Assembly: GCA_021811105.1 (NCBI GenBank) | Contig: JAJZPM010000038.1 | Coordinates: 1-37,794, forward strand | Source: Nitrospirota bacterium | GTDB lineage: Bacteria > Nitrospirota > Thermodesulfovibrionia > Thermodesulfovibrionales > UBA6898 | Direction of reading: 5' to 3' | DNA length: 37,794 bases | Position numbers and translations under genes: made by a program | Shown: positions 25,352 through 34,223 of the stretch, one piece after another | Position numbering within the stretch: position 1 is the stretch's first letter | Layout: each line of letters begins with the position of its first letter | The notes under the pieces: generated by a model | Databases searched by the model: none | Seen by the model: only the letters and a program-made list of their open reading frames with translations | Told to the model about the DNA's origin: nothing

Positions 25352-26329
25352 CTATTTTTTTTGCAATGCTTCTACAGCCTTGATGGTATTATTGATCTTT
25401 ACGAAGTTATACCATTGCTCATTCTCCACAGGATATTTCACATTGCTGCCCCAGACCTGCCATGAATCGTCCCAGTTGGCAACATTATGGTATCCAAGCA
25501 GTCGGAGCGTCAGATACGTCCAGGTAGACCTTGTTCCGGTCTGGCAGTGAAGGATCACCCTTTTGTCCTTAGGGACATCTTTATAAACTGCTGCCTGCTC
25601 ACTGGCTGAAAGCATCCTGTAGGTCTTAGGGTCAAAGCTCTTCTGTACAGGTATATTTATAGCGCCCTTCAAATGTCCGCCCCTCAATGCCCTTATATCA
25701 GTCCCCTCGAACTCAGCAGGTGTTCTTGCATCTACTATTACGACATTATGCTCTTTCCCCTCAACTACGCTAAGCACTTCAGCCGATGAAGCTAACCTGG
25801 AGGCGCTCAGATGGGCTTTAAATGCAGCGGCAGGAGGCTTGTTTCCCTTGATCTCTGACTTGCCTCCATCTGCTACCCATCTCTCGAAACCCCCATCGTA
25901 GTAACTTACTGTGCATTTCAAGTTAGAGCTATTGCAACCCAAATATTCCAGAACCCAGAAGGGCACTGTGTTTTCGTAAGTCTCATTCGCCTTGCCGTAC
26001 AGGATTATGTGTTTATCATTACTTATGCCGGCGTCGCCTAAAATCTTCTCGATTTTGGGTACTATTGTATATGCCCTTGCAGTGGCATCTCGCAAAACTT
26101 TAGCCCCCATACCACCCAGGTTTATGGCTCCGGGTATATGTCCTTCCTTATACTCCTTCGCATCCCTTACATCCAGGATTACCAGGTCGGGCTTGCCTAT
26201 GCTGTCAGTAACCATCTTACTATCAGCCAGCAAGTTAGGATTTGCAAATTCGGCGCAATAGCCGGCTGTGCCGACAAACAGAAACACCAGAATGGAAAAG
26301 AAGACAATAGTTGCTTTTTTTTGTGACAT
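25352..26329 (-). CDS. Secreted two-domain rhodanese (sulfurtransferase)
   Basis: The protein has 325 residues from ATG 26329 (strong site GGGAGGTATCAAC). A signal peptide (KKATIVFFSILVFLFVGTAG, cleavage near YCAEF) sends it to the periplasm. Domain 1 (~28-160) has 'VILDVRDAKEYKEGHIPGAINLGG' but the active-site loop (LYGKANETYEN) has no cysteine, so it is inactive, as usual in tandem rhodaneses. Domain 2 (~180-310) has 'VVIVDARTPAEFEG' and the active Cys262 in HCQTGTRST. It would move sulfane sulfur from thiosulfate or a persulfide to a thiophile such as sulfite or cyanide. First gene of the operon, 145 bases before the transporter gene. Confidence 0.92.
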   Translation of the reverse strand: MSQKKATIVFFSILVFLFVGTAGYCAEFANPNLLADSKMVTDSIGKPDLVILDVRDAKEYKEGHIPGAINLGGMGAKVLRDATARAYTIVPKIEKILGDAGISNDKHIILYGKANETYENTVPFWVLEYLGCNSSNLKCTVSYYDGGFERWVADGGKSEIKGNKPPAAAFKAHLSASRLASSAEVLSVVEGKEHNVVIVDARTPAEFEGTDIRALRGGHLKGAINIPVQKSFDPKTYRMLSASEQAAVYKDVPKDKRVILHCQTGTRSTWTYLTLRLLGYHNVANWDDSWQVWGSNVKYPVENEQWYNFVKINNTIKAVEALQKK

Positions 26330-26478
26330 GTTGATACCTCCCACTGTTATTTGGCCGTTTGCAGGCCTTATTTCTTTTTAAAAAAAACCTCCTTCCCTGA
26401 TGTATTGAGCCACTCGTTCCTTCATCCTGCCAAGAACAGGCATAAGAGTTGATCGGAACATTCATCCTTTTATCAGTT

Positions 26479-26494
26479 TGCAATAAGGAGACCA
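26479..26494 (-). promoter_or_regulatory. Candidate sigma-54 promoter of the rhodanese-YeiH operon
   Basis: The minus strand reads TGGTCTCCTTATTGCA: GG and GC separated by exactly ten bases with a TTGCA -12 element. Transcription would start near 26468, about 140 bases before the rhodanese start. It fits the adjacent sigma-54 activator gene; the -24 side is only a partial match. Confidence 0.5.
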
Positions 26495-26496
26495 CC

Positions 26497-26519
26497 TTGT
26501 AAGCCCTTGAATTGTAAGC
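26497..26519. repeat. TTGTAAGC direct repeats next to the sigma-54 promoter
   Basis: TTGTAAGC occurs at 26497-26504 and 26512-26519, with a third TTGTAAG at 26610-26616 that forms ATTGTAA/TTACAAT (26609-26630). The spacing of the first two is 15 bases. They could be regulator half-sites. Confidence 0.4.
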
Positions 26520-26587
26520 TGGAAATAAAAAGATGCAAAAAATAGGGTTTACCGATTTGGCCTATAGTGGACAGTTTTTCTCTCTCT

Positions 26588-26605
26588 TTGTCCCATTTGG
26601 GACAA
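26588..26605. promoter_or_regulatory. Palindrome, candidate upstream activator site
   Basis: TTGTCCC-ATTT-GGGACAA is a perfect 7-base inverted repeat, centred about 128 bases upstream of the predicted sigma-54 start and about 48 bases before the kinase start codon. This is the usual distance for an NtrC-type enhancer site, and it could also autoregulate the kinase-regulator genes. Confidence 0.5.
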
Positions 26606-26644
26606 TTCATTGTAAGATACGTGTTACAATATACAGGAGTGCAC

Positions 26645-28309
26645 ATGGACCGTATGGCATACCACATTGCTGAAGAATTCCTCATCGCTGCGATTTGCCT
26701 CGTCCTCGGCCTGAGGTCCCTCATGACCTACAGGAAATGCGCCGGCACCGCTTGCGGCGCAGACGTTGCAGGCCGCATCTACCTCATGTCCATGGGCTTT
26801 TTTCTCCTGTCAGTCAACAGCCTCTTTCACTCGGTGGTCCACGTGTTCGGCCTCAGCAAAAACCTGTTGTTCCATACACTGGCCGGATACACACTCGGTC
26901 TTCTTCTGATTATTTTTTCGGTCTCATTCAGGGACCCTTCGGGGAAGAAGCTTCTTCCCGTTGTCCTCTATGCCCCTCTTCTCGCCATTCTCCTGCCGTG
27001 GATACATCAAGTTCTCCCCCCGTTTACCGAATTAAGACCGCTTCTGTGGGTTTTGATCACCTACCTTTCCGGCGTGCTATCCATGCTCTTCGTGGCCCTC
27101 TTCCGGAACACCGGCCTCAGGTCCTATCTCCTCATCTCGGGAGGCTTTCTGCTCGGCGCGGTCTCAGGCATTTTTCTTTTTTTCCCCAGTGCGATCGGCT
27201 CGGCCCCCTGGGAATACGGCCACCTTTTGAGGCCGCTCGGCTTTCTCGTTCTCCTTTTTGCGTTGCGCGAAGAGAACCTGAAGAGCCTTAGCGGAAGCAT
27301 CTTATACCGCGCGCTGGTCGCCTTCAGCCTTCTCGCAGCGATACCCCTCATCTTTTTCGGAGTCGCCATATTTTATGATGAGCTGACTCCCTTCGGCATC
27401 GTGGAGCGGCGTTTTCTGATATTTGCCCTCATTCTCACGACGCTCGCGGCGGCGCTGATATTCGGTATCGGCATAGTGTCAAGACTGCTCAGACCCCTCC
27501 TGGAATTGCGGAAAGGAGTTGATACCTTGGCCAAAGAGGGGTTCGAAAAGGAACTGCAGATACATACGGGCGATGAGATCGAAGAACTGTCCGCCGCCTT
27601 CAATAAAGTGGTTTTCGAACTCAAGGAAAGCGTGAGAGGGCAGGAGAAGCTGAGCCGCCTTGCAGCGATGGGAGAGCTCTCGGCTAGACTCGCGCACGAG
27701 ATAAGGAATCCCCTTGACGCGATAGCCGGGGCCTCCTCCTATATCGGCAGGAATTATAAGGGCCGGCTGATCTCGGAATTCCTGAAGATCATCAAGGAGG
27801 AGGTGGACCGGATCAACATTATCACGACGAGCCTCCTCAATTTCGCAAAGCCTGTTTCGCCGCTGCCTGTGTTATCGGACGTCAACAAGGTGATCGATGA
27901 GACGGTCGACCTGTTCAAGCAGGAGTTTGCGGACAATGGCGTCCTGCTGGAGTCGGAGCTGAGCCGCGATCTGCCGCTCACCCTGCTCGACAGGAATCAG
28001 ATCAAACAGGTGCTCATCAATCTCCTGCTGAATGCGCTCGATGTATCGGGGCGGGGGCAGAAGGTGCGGATCATAAGCGGCAGGGAAGACGGCGCCGTCG
28101 TCGTTTCGGTGAGGGACTTCGGACCGGGCATACGTGAAGAGGACCTCGGGAATATATTCAGGCCTTTTTTTACCACAAAAACAAAGGGCACCGGGCTTGG
28201 GCTGTCCATAGCAGAAATGATCGCCGGCGAACACGGAGGTGAGATTATGGTGAAGAGCAACGAAGGAGACGGCAGCATGTTCAGTCTGTTGCTGCCCATC
28301 AGAAGATGA
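26645..28309 (+). CDS. Membrane sensor histidine kinase
   Basis: The protein has 554 residues from ATG 26645 (AGGAG six bases upstream); a GTG at 26567 is rejected because the region before ATG carries regulatory repeats. About nine membrane helices cover ~1-300 with short loops, so sensing is likely within the membrane. A HAMP-like segment (~290-340) leads to the phosphorylation helix with His in LAHEIRNPLDAIAG, then the ATPase part: 'NQIKQVLINLLLNALD' (N box), 'DFGPGI' (G1), 'FTTKTKGTGLGLSI' (F and G2 boxes). It overlaps the response regulator by four bases. Divergent from the rhodanese-YeiH operon, which it probably controls. Confidence 0.9.
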   Translation: MDRMAYHIAEEFLIAAICLVLGLRSLMTYRKCAGTACGADVAGRIYLMSMGFFLLSVNSLFHSVVHVFGLSKNLLFHTLAGYTLGLLLIIFSVSFRDPSGKKLLPVVLYAPLLAILLPWIHQVLPPFTELRPLLWVLITYLSGVLSMLFVALFRNTGLRSYLLISGGFLLGAVSGIFLFFPSAIGSAPWEYGHLLRPLGFLVLLFALREENLKSLSGSILYRALVAFSLLAAIPLIFFGVAIFYDELTPFGIVERRFLIFALILTTLAAALIFGIGIVSRLLRPLLELRKGVDTLAKEGFEKELQIHTGDEIEELSAAFNKVVFELKESVRGQEKLSRLAAMGELSARLAHEIRNPLDAIAGASSYIGRNYKGRLISEFLKIIKEEVDRINIITTSLLNFAKPVSPLPVLSDVNKVIDETVDLFKQEFADNGVLLESELSRDLPLTLLDRNQIKQVLINLLLNALDVSGRGQKVRIISGREDGAVVVSVRDFGPGIREEDLGNIFRPFFTTKTKGTGLGLSIAEMIAGEHGGEIMVKSNEGDGSMFSLLLPIRR

Positions 28310-29661
28310 AACAGGCGGTCCTTGTCGTTGATGACGAAAAAAACATCCTGCGGATTATTGCCGCGTCACTAAAGGCCGAGGGGTATCAGGTCGAAACGGC
28401 CAGGAGCGCGGAAGAGGCAATTTCGAAGTTCGCCCACGGGCATCTCGACCTTGTCATATCTGACCACCGGTTGCCCGGCATGAGCGGGACCGACCTGCTG
28501 GCCCATATCAAGGCGAAAGACCCTGATATGCCCTTTCTCGTTCTTACGGCATACGGTTCGATCGAAAAGGCAGTCGAGGCGATGAAGAAAGGGGCATACA
28601 GCTATCTCACCAAGCCCGTCAACATGGATAGTCTTGTGGTCCTTGTGAGAGAGGCCGCTGAAAAGAGACGCCTCCTCATCGAAAACAGGACGCTGAAAAA
28701 GGAGCTCTCCGGAAGGTATGGATTGGAAAATATGCTCGGCAGGTCGGCCGCGATCAGGGATGTATTCTCCACGATAGGGAAGGTGAGTGCTACCGGGGCC
28801 AGTGTGATGATTACGGGGGAAAGCGGCACCGGAAAGGAACTCGCGGCGAGGGCGATTCACCAATTGTCTGCGAGGAAGGATGGACCGTTTGTTCCCATAA
28901 ATTGCGCCACGATCCCGTTAGACCTGCTTGAGCCGGAATTGTTCGGTTACGAGAAGGGCGCCTTTACCTGCGCCTATGAGCGGAAAATCGGGCTTTTCGA
29001 GACAGCACACGGCGGCACGCTCTTCTTTGACGAGATAGGCGACCTCGACTTGTATCTTCAGAAGAAGCTTTTGCGGTTCTACCAGGAGAGGGAATTCTAC
29101 AGACTGGGCGGCAAGAAACCGATCAAAGTCGACGTGAGGATCCTCGCCGCCACCAACCGCGACATCGAAGAGGCTGCAAGAGCGGGTGCATTCCGCGAAG
29201 ATCTCTTCTACCGGCTGAACGTGATTTCGATACATATGCCTCCCCTCAGGGACAGGAAGGAGGATATCCATCTTCTTGTAAATCATTTCCTCGACGCCTG
29301 TAACAGGAAGTTTGCGAAGAACCTCAGGGGGTTCGATTTTTCGGTCATAGAGGCCTTCATGGATTATGACTGGCCGGGCAATGTCAGGGAACTTGAGAAC
29401 GTAATAGAAAGGGCCGTGGTGTTGTCTCCCCACGACATGATCACGCGCAGTTATCTTCCCAAGAAACTTGCGGATCTGGGCGCAAGGGAGTTGCCGGGCC
29501 TTGCCGAAGGGAATTTGAACCTTGTTGAGATAGAAAAAAAGGTTATTCTTGCGGCACTCGACAAGTCCGGCTGGAACCAGAGCAGGACTGCGGCCGTTCT
29601 CGGGATCTCGAGGAAGCAGTTGAGGACGAAGATGAAGAACCTGAAGATTACGCCGTCCTAA
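28306..29661 (+). CDS. NtrC-type response regulator with GAFTCA variant
   Basis: The protein has 451 residues. The receiver domain (~1-120) has VVDDEKN, phospho-acceptor Asp in LVISDHRLPGMSG, and 'LTAYGS ... SYLTKP'. The AAA+ domain (~140-375) has Walker [16 protein letters not shown] and Walker B 'GGTLFFDEIGDL', but the sigma-54-contacting motif reads GAFTCA (Cys222) instead of GAFTGA. The C-terminal Fis-type helix-turn-helix is 'SGWNQSRTAAVLGISRKQLRTKM'. Start overlaps the kinase stop (ATGA). The cognate of that kinase. Whether the altered motif still activates sigma-54 is open. Confidence 0.93.
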   Translation: MKQAVLVVDDEKNILRIIAASLKAEGYQVETARSAEEAISKFAHGHLDLVISDHRLPGMSGTDLLAHIKAKDPDMPFLVLTAYGSIEKAVEAMKKGAYSYLTKPVNMDSLVVLVREAAEKRRLLIENRTLKKELSGRYGLENMLGRSAAIRDVFSTIGKVSATGASVMITGESGTGKELAARAIHQLSARKDGPFVPINCATIPLDLLEPELFGYEKGAFTCAYERKIGLFETAHGGTLFFDEIGDLDLYLQKKLLRFYQEREFYRLGGKKPIKVDVRILAATNRDIEEAARAGAFREDLFYRLNVISIHMPPLRDRKEDIHLLVNHFLDACNRKFAKNLRGFDFSVIEAFMDYDWPGNVRELENVIERAVVLSPHDMITRSYLPKKLADLGARELPGLAEGNLNLVEIEKKVILAALDKSGWNQSRTAAVLGISRKQLRTKMKNLKITPS

Positions 29662-29780
29662 CGTCTTTTTTTCTCTGCGATATTCTTTGTGCTAATATAG
29701 AATTTGACGGTTTTCGTCGACGCCTGCACGTTTTTTTGCAGATACGAATAGTGAAAGATTTACGGCAGTCAGGAGGAGAA

Positions 29781-31238
29781 ATGGTATCGAGAAACAGAGT
29801 ATTGCGTAACGCGCTCTTATTAATTGTCATGTTGCTGGCGACAGGCCTTTTGGCGCAGGTCCTATTCCCGGCGGAGTCATCTGCGGCCGCTCCGGCGATA
29901 TCGCGGAAGTCGATCGATTCGTTGACGACGATAGGAAAGGCGATGGCGGAGATTTCAGCTGCGGTAAAGCCGGCAATCGTCAATATATCCACCACCAGGA
30001 CTGTGAAGGTGCCCGGAAACGACCCCTTTGCTGAGGACCCTTTCTTCAGGCATTTTTTTGGCGATAACCTTCGCCGGCAGCCGAAAGAGCAAAAGTCTGC
30101 AGCCCTCGGGTCTGGTGTAATAGTATCGTCCGACGGGTATATCATTACGAATTATCACGTTGTGAAAGACGCCGACGAGATAAAAGTGCTTCTTGCCGAC
30201 AAAAGGGAATTTTCCGGCAAGGTGATCGGCTCCGATCCCAAGACAGAGATATCGGTCGTCAAGATCGATGCGAAAGACCTCCCGACCCTTCCCTGGGGGA
30301 ATTCTGATTCGCTGGAAGCCGGTGACCTTGTACTCGCAGTAGGCAATCCTTACGGACTGAACCAGACGGTGACCATGGGGATCGTCAGCGCGGTCGGCAG
30401 GGCGAACGTAGGGATCGCCGACTACGAGGATTTCATCCAGACGGACGCTCCGATCAACCCCGGAAATTCCGGGGGGGCGCTCGTCAACGTGCGTGGCCAG
30501 CTTATCGGGATCAACACCGCGATTTTCAGTACGAGCGGAGGGTATCAGGGCATCGGGTTTGCGATTCCGAGCAACATGGTCAGAACGATCATGGAGAGCC
30601 TCGTCAAAGAGGGCAAGGTCATAAGGGGGTGGCTCGGGATCTCGATCCAGCGGATTACTCCGGACCTCGCGAAGCAGTTCAACCTTAAGGACGAAAACGG
30701 CGTCCTGGTAAGCGATGTGACAGAGAACGGTCCGGCGGAAAAGGCCGGGCTGAAGAGGGGCGACGTGATCCTGGAATATGACGGGAAAAAGACCGATGAG
30801 CCGGGCCTGTTCCGTAACATGGTTGCCAATACGGTCCCGGGCGAAGAACACAGTCTGAAAGTATTGAGAGACGGAAAGGTGGTGACGTTAAAGGTCACCA
30901 TCGGCGAACTTCCCCCGGAGGTGCAGCAGGCTGAAAACGGCGCCTACCAGAATGCCCTGCGGGGGATAGGAGTGCAAGACATCACCCCGGACATCGCCAA
31001 GAGACTTGGTCTGCCTCCGAAGGTTAAAGGCGTGATTGTTAACAACGTCGACGAAGATAGTCCCGCATACGGGGTATTGGCCCAGGGAGACGTGATCCAG
31101 GAGATCGACAGGAAGAAGATCACTAACGTGAAGGACTACCAGCAGATCGTCCCGACGATAGGGCGGGACAGCAACGTACTGCTGCTCGTCTACCGCAGAG
31201 GATCGTCGCTGTTTATCACGCTTTCTAGTCAGAAATAG
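29781..31238 (+). CDS. HtrA/DegP-family periplasmic serine protease
   Basis: The protein has 485 residues from ATG 29781 (AGGAGGAG upstream). It has a signal sequence (~8-37), a trypsin-like domain (~55-260) with His126 (TNYHVV) and Ser230 (PGNSGGAL), and two PDZ domains (~270-365 and ~385-480). At the position of the catalytic Asp (DPK/RTD-I in relatives) the sequence is DPKTEISVVKID, so residue 156 is Glu. It is a Do-type quality-control protease/chaperone of the periplasm. It follows the response regulator by 120 bases and converges with nifA; its own promoter is not obvious. Confidence 0.92.
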   Translation: MVSRNRVLRNALLLIVMLLATGLLAQVLFPAESSAAAPAISRKSIDSLTTIGKAMAEISAAVKPAIVNISTTRTVKVPGNDPFAEDPFFRHFFGDNLRRQPKEQKSAALGSGVIVSSDGYIITNYHVVKDADEIKVLLADKREFSGKVIGSDPKTEISVVKIDAKDLPTLPWGNSDSLEAGDLVLAVGNPYGLNQTVTMGIVSAVGRANVGIADYEDFIQTDAPINPGNSGGALVNVRGQLIGINTAIFSTSGGYQGIGFAIPSNMVRTIMESLVKEGKVIRGWLGISIQRITPDLAKQFNLKDENGVLVSDVTENGPAEKAGLKRGDVILEYDGKKTDEPGLFRNMVANTVPGEEHSLKVLRDGKVVTLKVTIGELPPEVQQAENGAYQNALRGIGVQDITPDIAKRLGLPPKVKGVIVNNVDEDSPAYGVLAQGDVIQEIDRKKITNVKDYQQIVPTIGRDSNVLLLVYRRGSSLFITLSSQK

Positions 31239-31251
31239 AGGAAGTTTATTT

Positions 31252-31289
31252 CAGACCCGCGGCACAGATATGCCCGGGCCGCGGGTCTG
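31252..31289. terminator. Hairpin between convergent htrA-type gene and nifA
   Basis: CAGACCCGCGGC (31252-31263) and GCCGCGGGTCTG (31278-31289) form a 12-base perfect stem with a 14-base loop immediately after both genes. T-runs are short on both sides, so efficiency as an intrinsic terminator is uncertain. Confidence 0.6.
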
Positions 31290-31290
31290 T

Positions 31291-32820
31291 TCAGTCGGCT
31301 TCGGTGATTCCGTACCGCTTGATTTTGTAGCCGATCTGCCGTGGAGTGAGGCCGAGCAGTCTGGCAGCCCTTGCCTGGACCCAGGCGGTCTTCCTCAGTG
31401 CATCTATTATCTGCGCCTTTTCTATATCGGCGATGGCGGCCGGCAGGGCGTCTCTTGTCCGGATCGCGCGTGCGGCTTTCAGAGAGCCATCGCGTATATT
31501 CAGGGGAAGGTCGGCCAGAGCGATGACCTTTTTTGCCGACATGACCACAAGCCTTTCGATCGTATTTTCGAGCTCTCTGACGTTCCCGGGCCAGTCGTAT
31601 CCGATAAGCGCATCGAGGACCTCCGGGGTGATCTTCAACAACTTTGCGTTTTCCTCGTTGTACTTCGCGAGAAAATGATCGACGAGCACGGGGATGTCGA
31701 CCTTTCGCTCCCTGAGGGGCGGCAGATAGAGGGGGACGACGTTGAGACGGTAGTAAAGGTCTTCCCTGAATCTGCCTGAAGAGACCAATTCCTCGAGGTC
31801 CCTGCTCGTCGCGGCGATGAGCCTTATGTCGACCTTTATCGTTTTTTCGCCGCCGACCCTCTCGAACTCCTTTTCCTGCAGTACCCTGAGGATCTTCGGC
31901 TGCAGGGTCAGGGGCAGGTCCCCGATCTCATCCAGAAATATCGTCCCTTTGTCGGCAAGTTCGAAGCGGCCTTTTCGCATCGTCATCGCTCCGGTAAAGG
32001 CCCCTTTTTCGTGGCCGAAGAGCTCGGATTCGAGAAGCCCTTCCGGTATCGAGGCACAGTTGAATTTGATGAAGGGCTCACGGGCCCGCGGACTCATAAA
32101 ATGGATCGCCTTTGCGACGAGTTCCTTGCCTGTACCGCTTTCTCCCCGCAAAAGGACGTTTGCCCGCGAAGGCGCCACGCGGTGGACGGCCTCGAAAACC
32201 TCCTGCATGCCGTCGGACTGGCCTATGATGTTGTCGACACTATATTTCCCTTTAAGCTGACGATTCAGGTTCTCCTTTTCTTCAAGAAACGCAACCCGCT
32301 CTCTTTCGAGTTCCCTGTGCAGTTTCACCGACTGGGCGATCAACGAAGCGATGATTTTCAGCAGTCTCAGATCTTCCTCGAACGATACACCCTTGGCGCC
32401 GAAGAGCCGGTCGACGCTGAGGACGCCCATCACCTCATTCTTGAATTTGATCGGCACGCAGAGAAAGGAGACATTTTCCCGCTTGATCATCTGCCTGGCG
32501 CCGGTCTTGTTCAGAAAAAGGGGTTCATCGCCGATGTTCGGGATGACGATCGGCGAACCGAGTTTCGCCACTCTTCCGATAATACCTTCTCCGAGTTTGT
32601 ACCTGCCTCTTTTAATTTCCTCTTCGGTCATGCCGTGTGCGGCGATGATCGAGACCCCGCCGTCGTCCCGCAGCGCAACGGTTCCCCTGTTCATGTCGAG
32701 ATATTCGGCGAGGACCCTCATCACGCCTCTGAGGTTCGACCTGACGTTAAGCGAGAAACCAAGCAGCTTGCTTATCTCGTAAAGCGCCGTAAGTTCTATT
32801 GTTTTGGACTCTTTTTGCAT
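31291..32820 (-). CDS. nifA: NifA-type sigma-54-dependent activator
   Basis: The protein has 509 residues. An N-terminal GAF domain (~20-165) is followed by a linker helix, an AAA+ domain (~195-430) with Walker [17 protein letters not shown], intact GAFTGA ([18 protein letters not shown]), '[13 protein letters not shown]', and a C-terminal helix-turn-helix '[26 protein letters not shown]' typical of NifA. It lacks the interdomain cysteines of the oxygen-sensitive NifA class. It sits next to glnB-glnA, consistent with nitrogen control, but no nitrogenase genes are visible, so a related activator of the same subfamily is possible. No clear ribosome site precedes ATG 32820. Confidence 0.8.
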   Translation of the reverse strand: MQKESKTIELTALYEISKLLGFSLNVRSNLRGVMRVLAEYLDMNRGTVALRDDGGVSIIAAHGMTEEEIKRGRYKLGEGIIGRVAKLGSPIVIPNIGDEPLFLNKTGARQMIKRENVSFLCVPIKFKNEVMGVLSVDRLFGAKGVSFEEDLRLLKIIASLIAQSVKLHRELERERVAFLEEKENLNRQLKGKYSVDNIIGQSDGMQEVFEAVHRVAPSRANVLLRGESGTGKELVAKAIHFMSPRAREPFIKFNCASIPEGLLESELFGHEKGAFTGAMTMRKGRFELADKGTIFLDEIGDLPLTLQPKILRVLQEKEFERVGGEKTIKVDIRLIAATSRDLEELVSSGRFREDLYYRLNVVPLYLPPLRERKVDIPVLVDHFLAKYNEENAKLLKITPEVLDALIGYDWPGNVRELENTIERLVVMSAKKVIALADLPLNIRDGSLKAARAIRTRDALPAAIADIEKAQIIDALRKTAWVQARAARLLGLTPRQIGYKIKRYGITEAD

Positions 32821-32840
32821 AGCAGCCGTTTTTCAGATAA

Positions 32841-32846
32841 ATTATA
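32841..32846 (-). promoter_or_regulatory. -10 box of nifA (weak sigma-70)
   Basis: The minus strand has TATAAT about 21 bases before the start codon; the nearest -35 (TTGACC) is 20 bases away, longer than optimal. A sigma-54 type alternative lies upstream at 32983. Confidence 0.35.
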
Positions 32847-32982
32847 TAACAAATGGGAGACGCGTTGGTCAAAAATTACTTTTTCTCCTACGAACTCATT
32901 CCCCCGGGTAGTAGTTTCGTCCGATTGTGTCCTCCTTTTTTTTATATCTGCACAAAATTTAGGCATATCTGGTCAAAAATCA

Positions 32983-32998
32983 GGCAAGTTGTCTACCC
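32983..32998 (-). promoter_or_regulatory. Candidate sigma-54 promoter upstream of nifA
   Basis: The minus strand reads GGGTAGACAACTTGCC: GG and GC ten bases apart with TTGC. Start would be near 32972, giving a leader of about 150 bases. The -24 side is a weak match. The 247 bases between nifA and the next gene hold no gene; TGGTCAAAAAT is repeated at 32866-32876 and 32970-32980. Confidence 0.35.
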
Positions 32999-33067
32999 GC
33001 AAGTTCCTGAAAGCCTTGTCCCGGGCCGATTGAGTTCTGGCAGGCTTCTTGTAATGCACAGGTGACT

Positions 33068-33760
33068 ATGAGTGTGCTCATATTGAAGAACGTGCCTGCA
33101 GAGGGCCCCGGCACGATCGAGGACTATCTCCGGGAAAGCGGAATCGGTTTTCGCGTGATAGACCTGCAGAGCGAGAGTTTGCCTGCCACTCAAAACGAAG
33201 ATACACTGGTAATCATGGGGGGGCCCATGAGTGTGAACGACGTGGATGCCTATCCATTTATCACCGCAGAGGTGGCCCTCGCGGCGGACTTCATGCGAAA
33301 AGGGAAGAAGGTCTTTGGAGTTTGTCTCGGGGCCCAGATAATGGCGAAGGCGCTCGGGGCGAACGTGTATCCGGGACCGGAGAAGGAGATCGGCTGGTAT
33401 GATATCGAGCTCATGGAAGAAGGCATCAGGGACCACCTGATGTCAAAACTCGCGGTGCATCCTAGGGCAGGGGACTTCTGGAAAAGATTCAAGGTTTTCC
33501 ACTGGCACGGAGAGACCTTTGATCTGCCGAAAGGCGCTGTTTGGCTTGCTAAATCGGCTCTTTATCCGCACCAGGCCTTCAGATATGGAAATAACTCGTA
33601 TGCCTTCCAGTTCCACATAGAGGTGAGGAAGGAGACGGTCTACGAATGGCTGAAGGAAGAGCCTGTCGACTTGGAGAAGGTAGGGAAAGATACGGAGGCA
33701 TTCTATGATGATTACCATGGCAGGGCGGTTAATTTTTACAGGGCCTTTTTTAGAAAGTGA
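33068..33760 (+). CDS. Class I glutamine amidotransferase (GuaA-like GATase domain)
   Basis: The protein has 230 residues from ATG 33068 (AGGTGA just before; GTG 33062 possible). A type 1 GATase domain with catalytic Cys in VFGVCLGAQIMAKALG, 'VIMGGPMSVND' oxyanion region, 'VFHWHGETFDLPKGAVWLA', and catalytic His in YAFQFHIEV. There is no synthase domain, so it is the free-standing type that hydrolyses glutamine or related gamma-glutamyl compounds; the ammonia acceptor is unknown. Directly upstream of glnB-glnA, possibly in the same transcript. Confidence 0.9.
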   Translation: MSVLILKNVPAEGPGTIEDYLRESGIGFRVIDLQSESLPATQNEDTLVIMGGPMSVNDVDAYPFITAEVALAADFMRKGKKVFGVCLGAQIMAKALGANVYPGPEKEIGWYDIELMEEGIRDHLMSKLAVHPRAGDFWKRFKVFHWHGETFDLPKGAVWLAKSALYPHQAFRYGNNSYAFQFHIEVRKETVYEWLKEEPVDLEKVGKDTEAFYDDYHGRAVNFYRAFFRK

Positions 33761-33783
33761 ATATCCTAAGGAACAGGAGGTGA

Positions 33784-34125
<342 letters not shown>

Positions 34126-34223
34126 ACTAAAATTGATAGCGCCGGTGAAAGTGGTCCGCGGCAATTTGCCCGCACTGACACTATGCGCTGAAAACCAATC
34201 ACTAAATACACAAAGGAGAAGAA

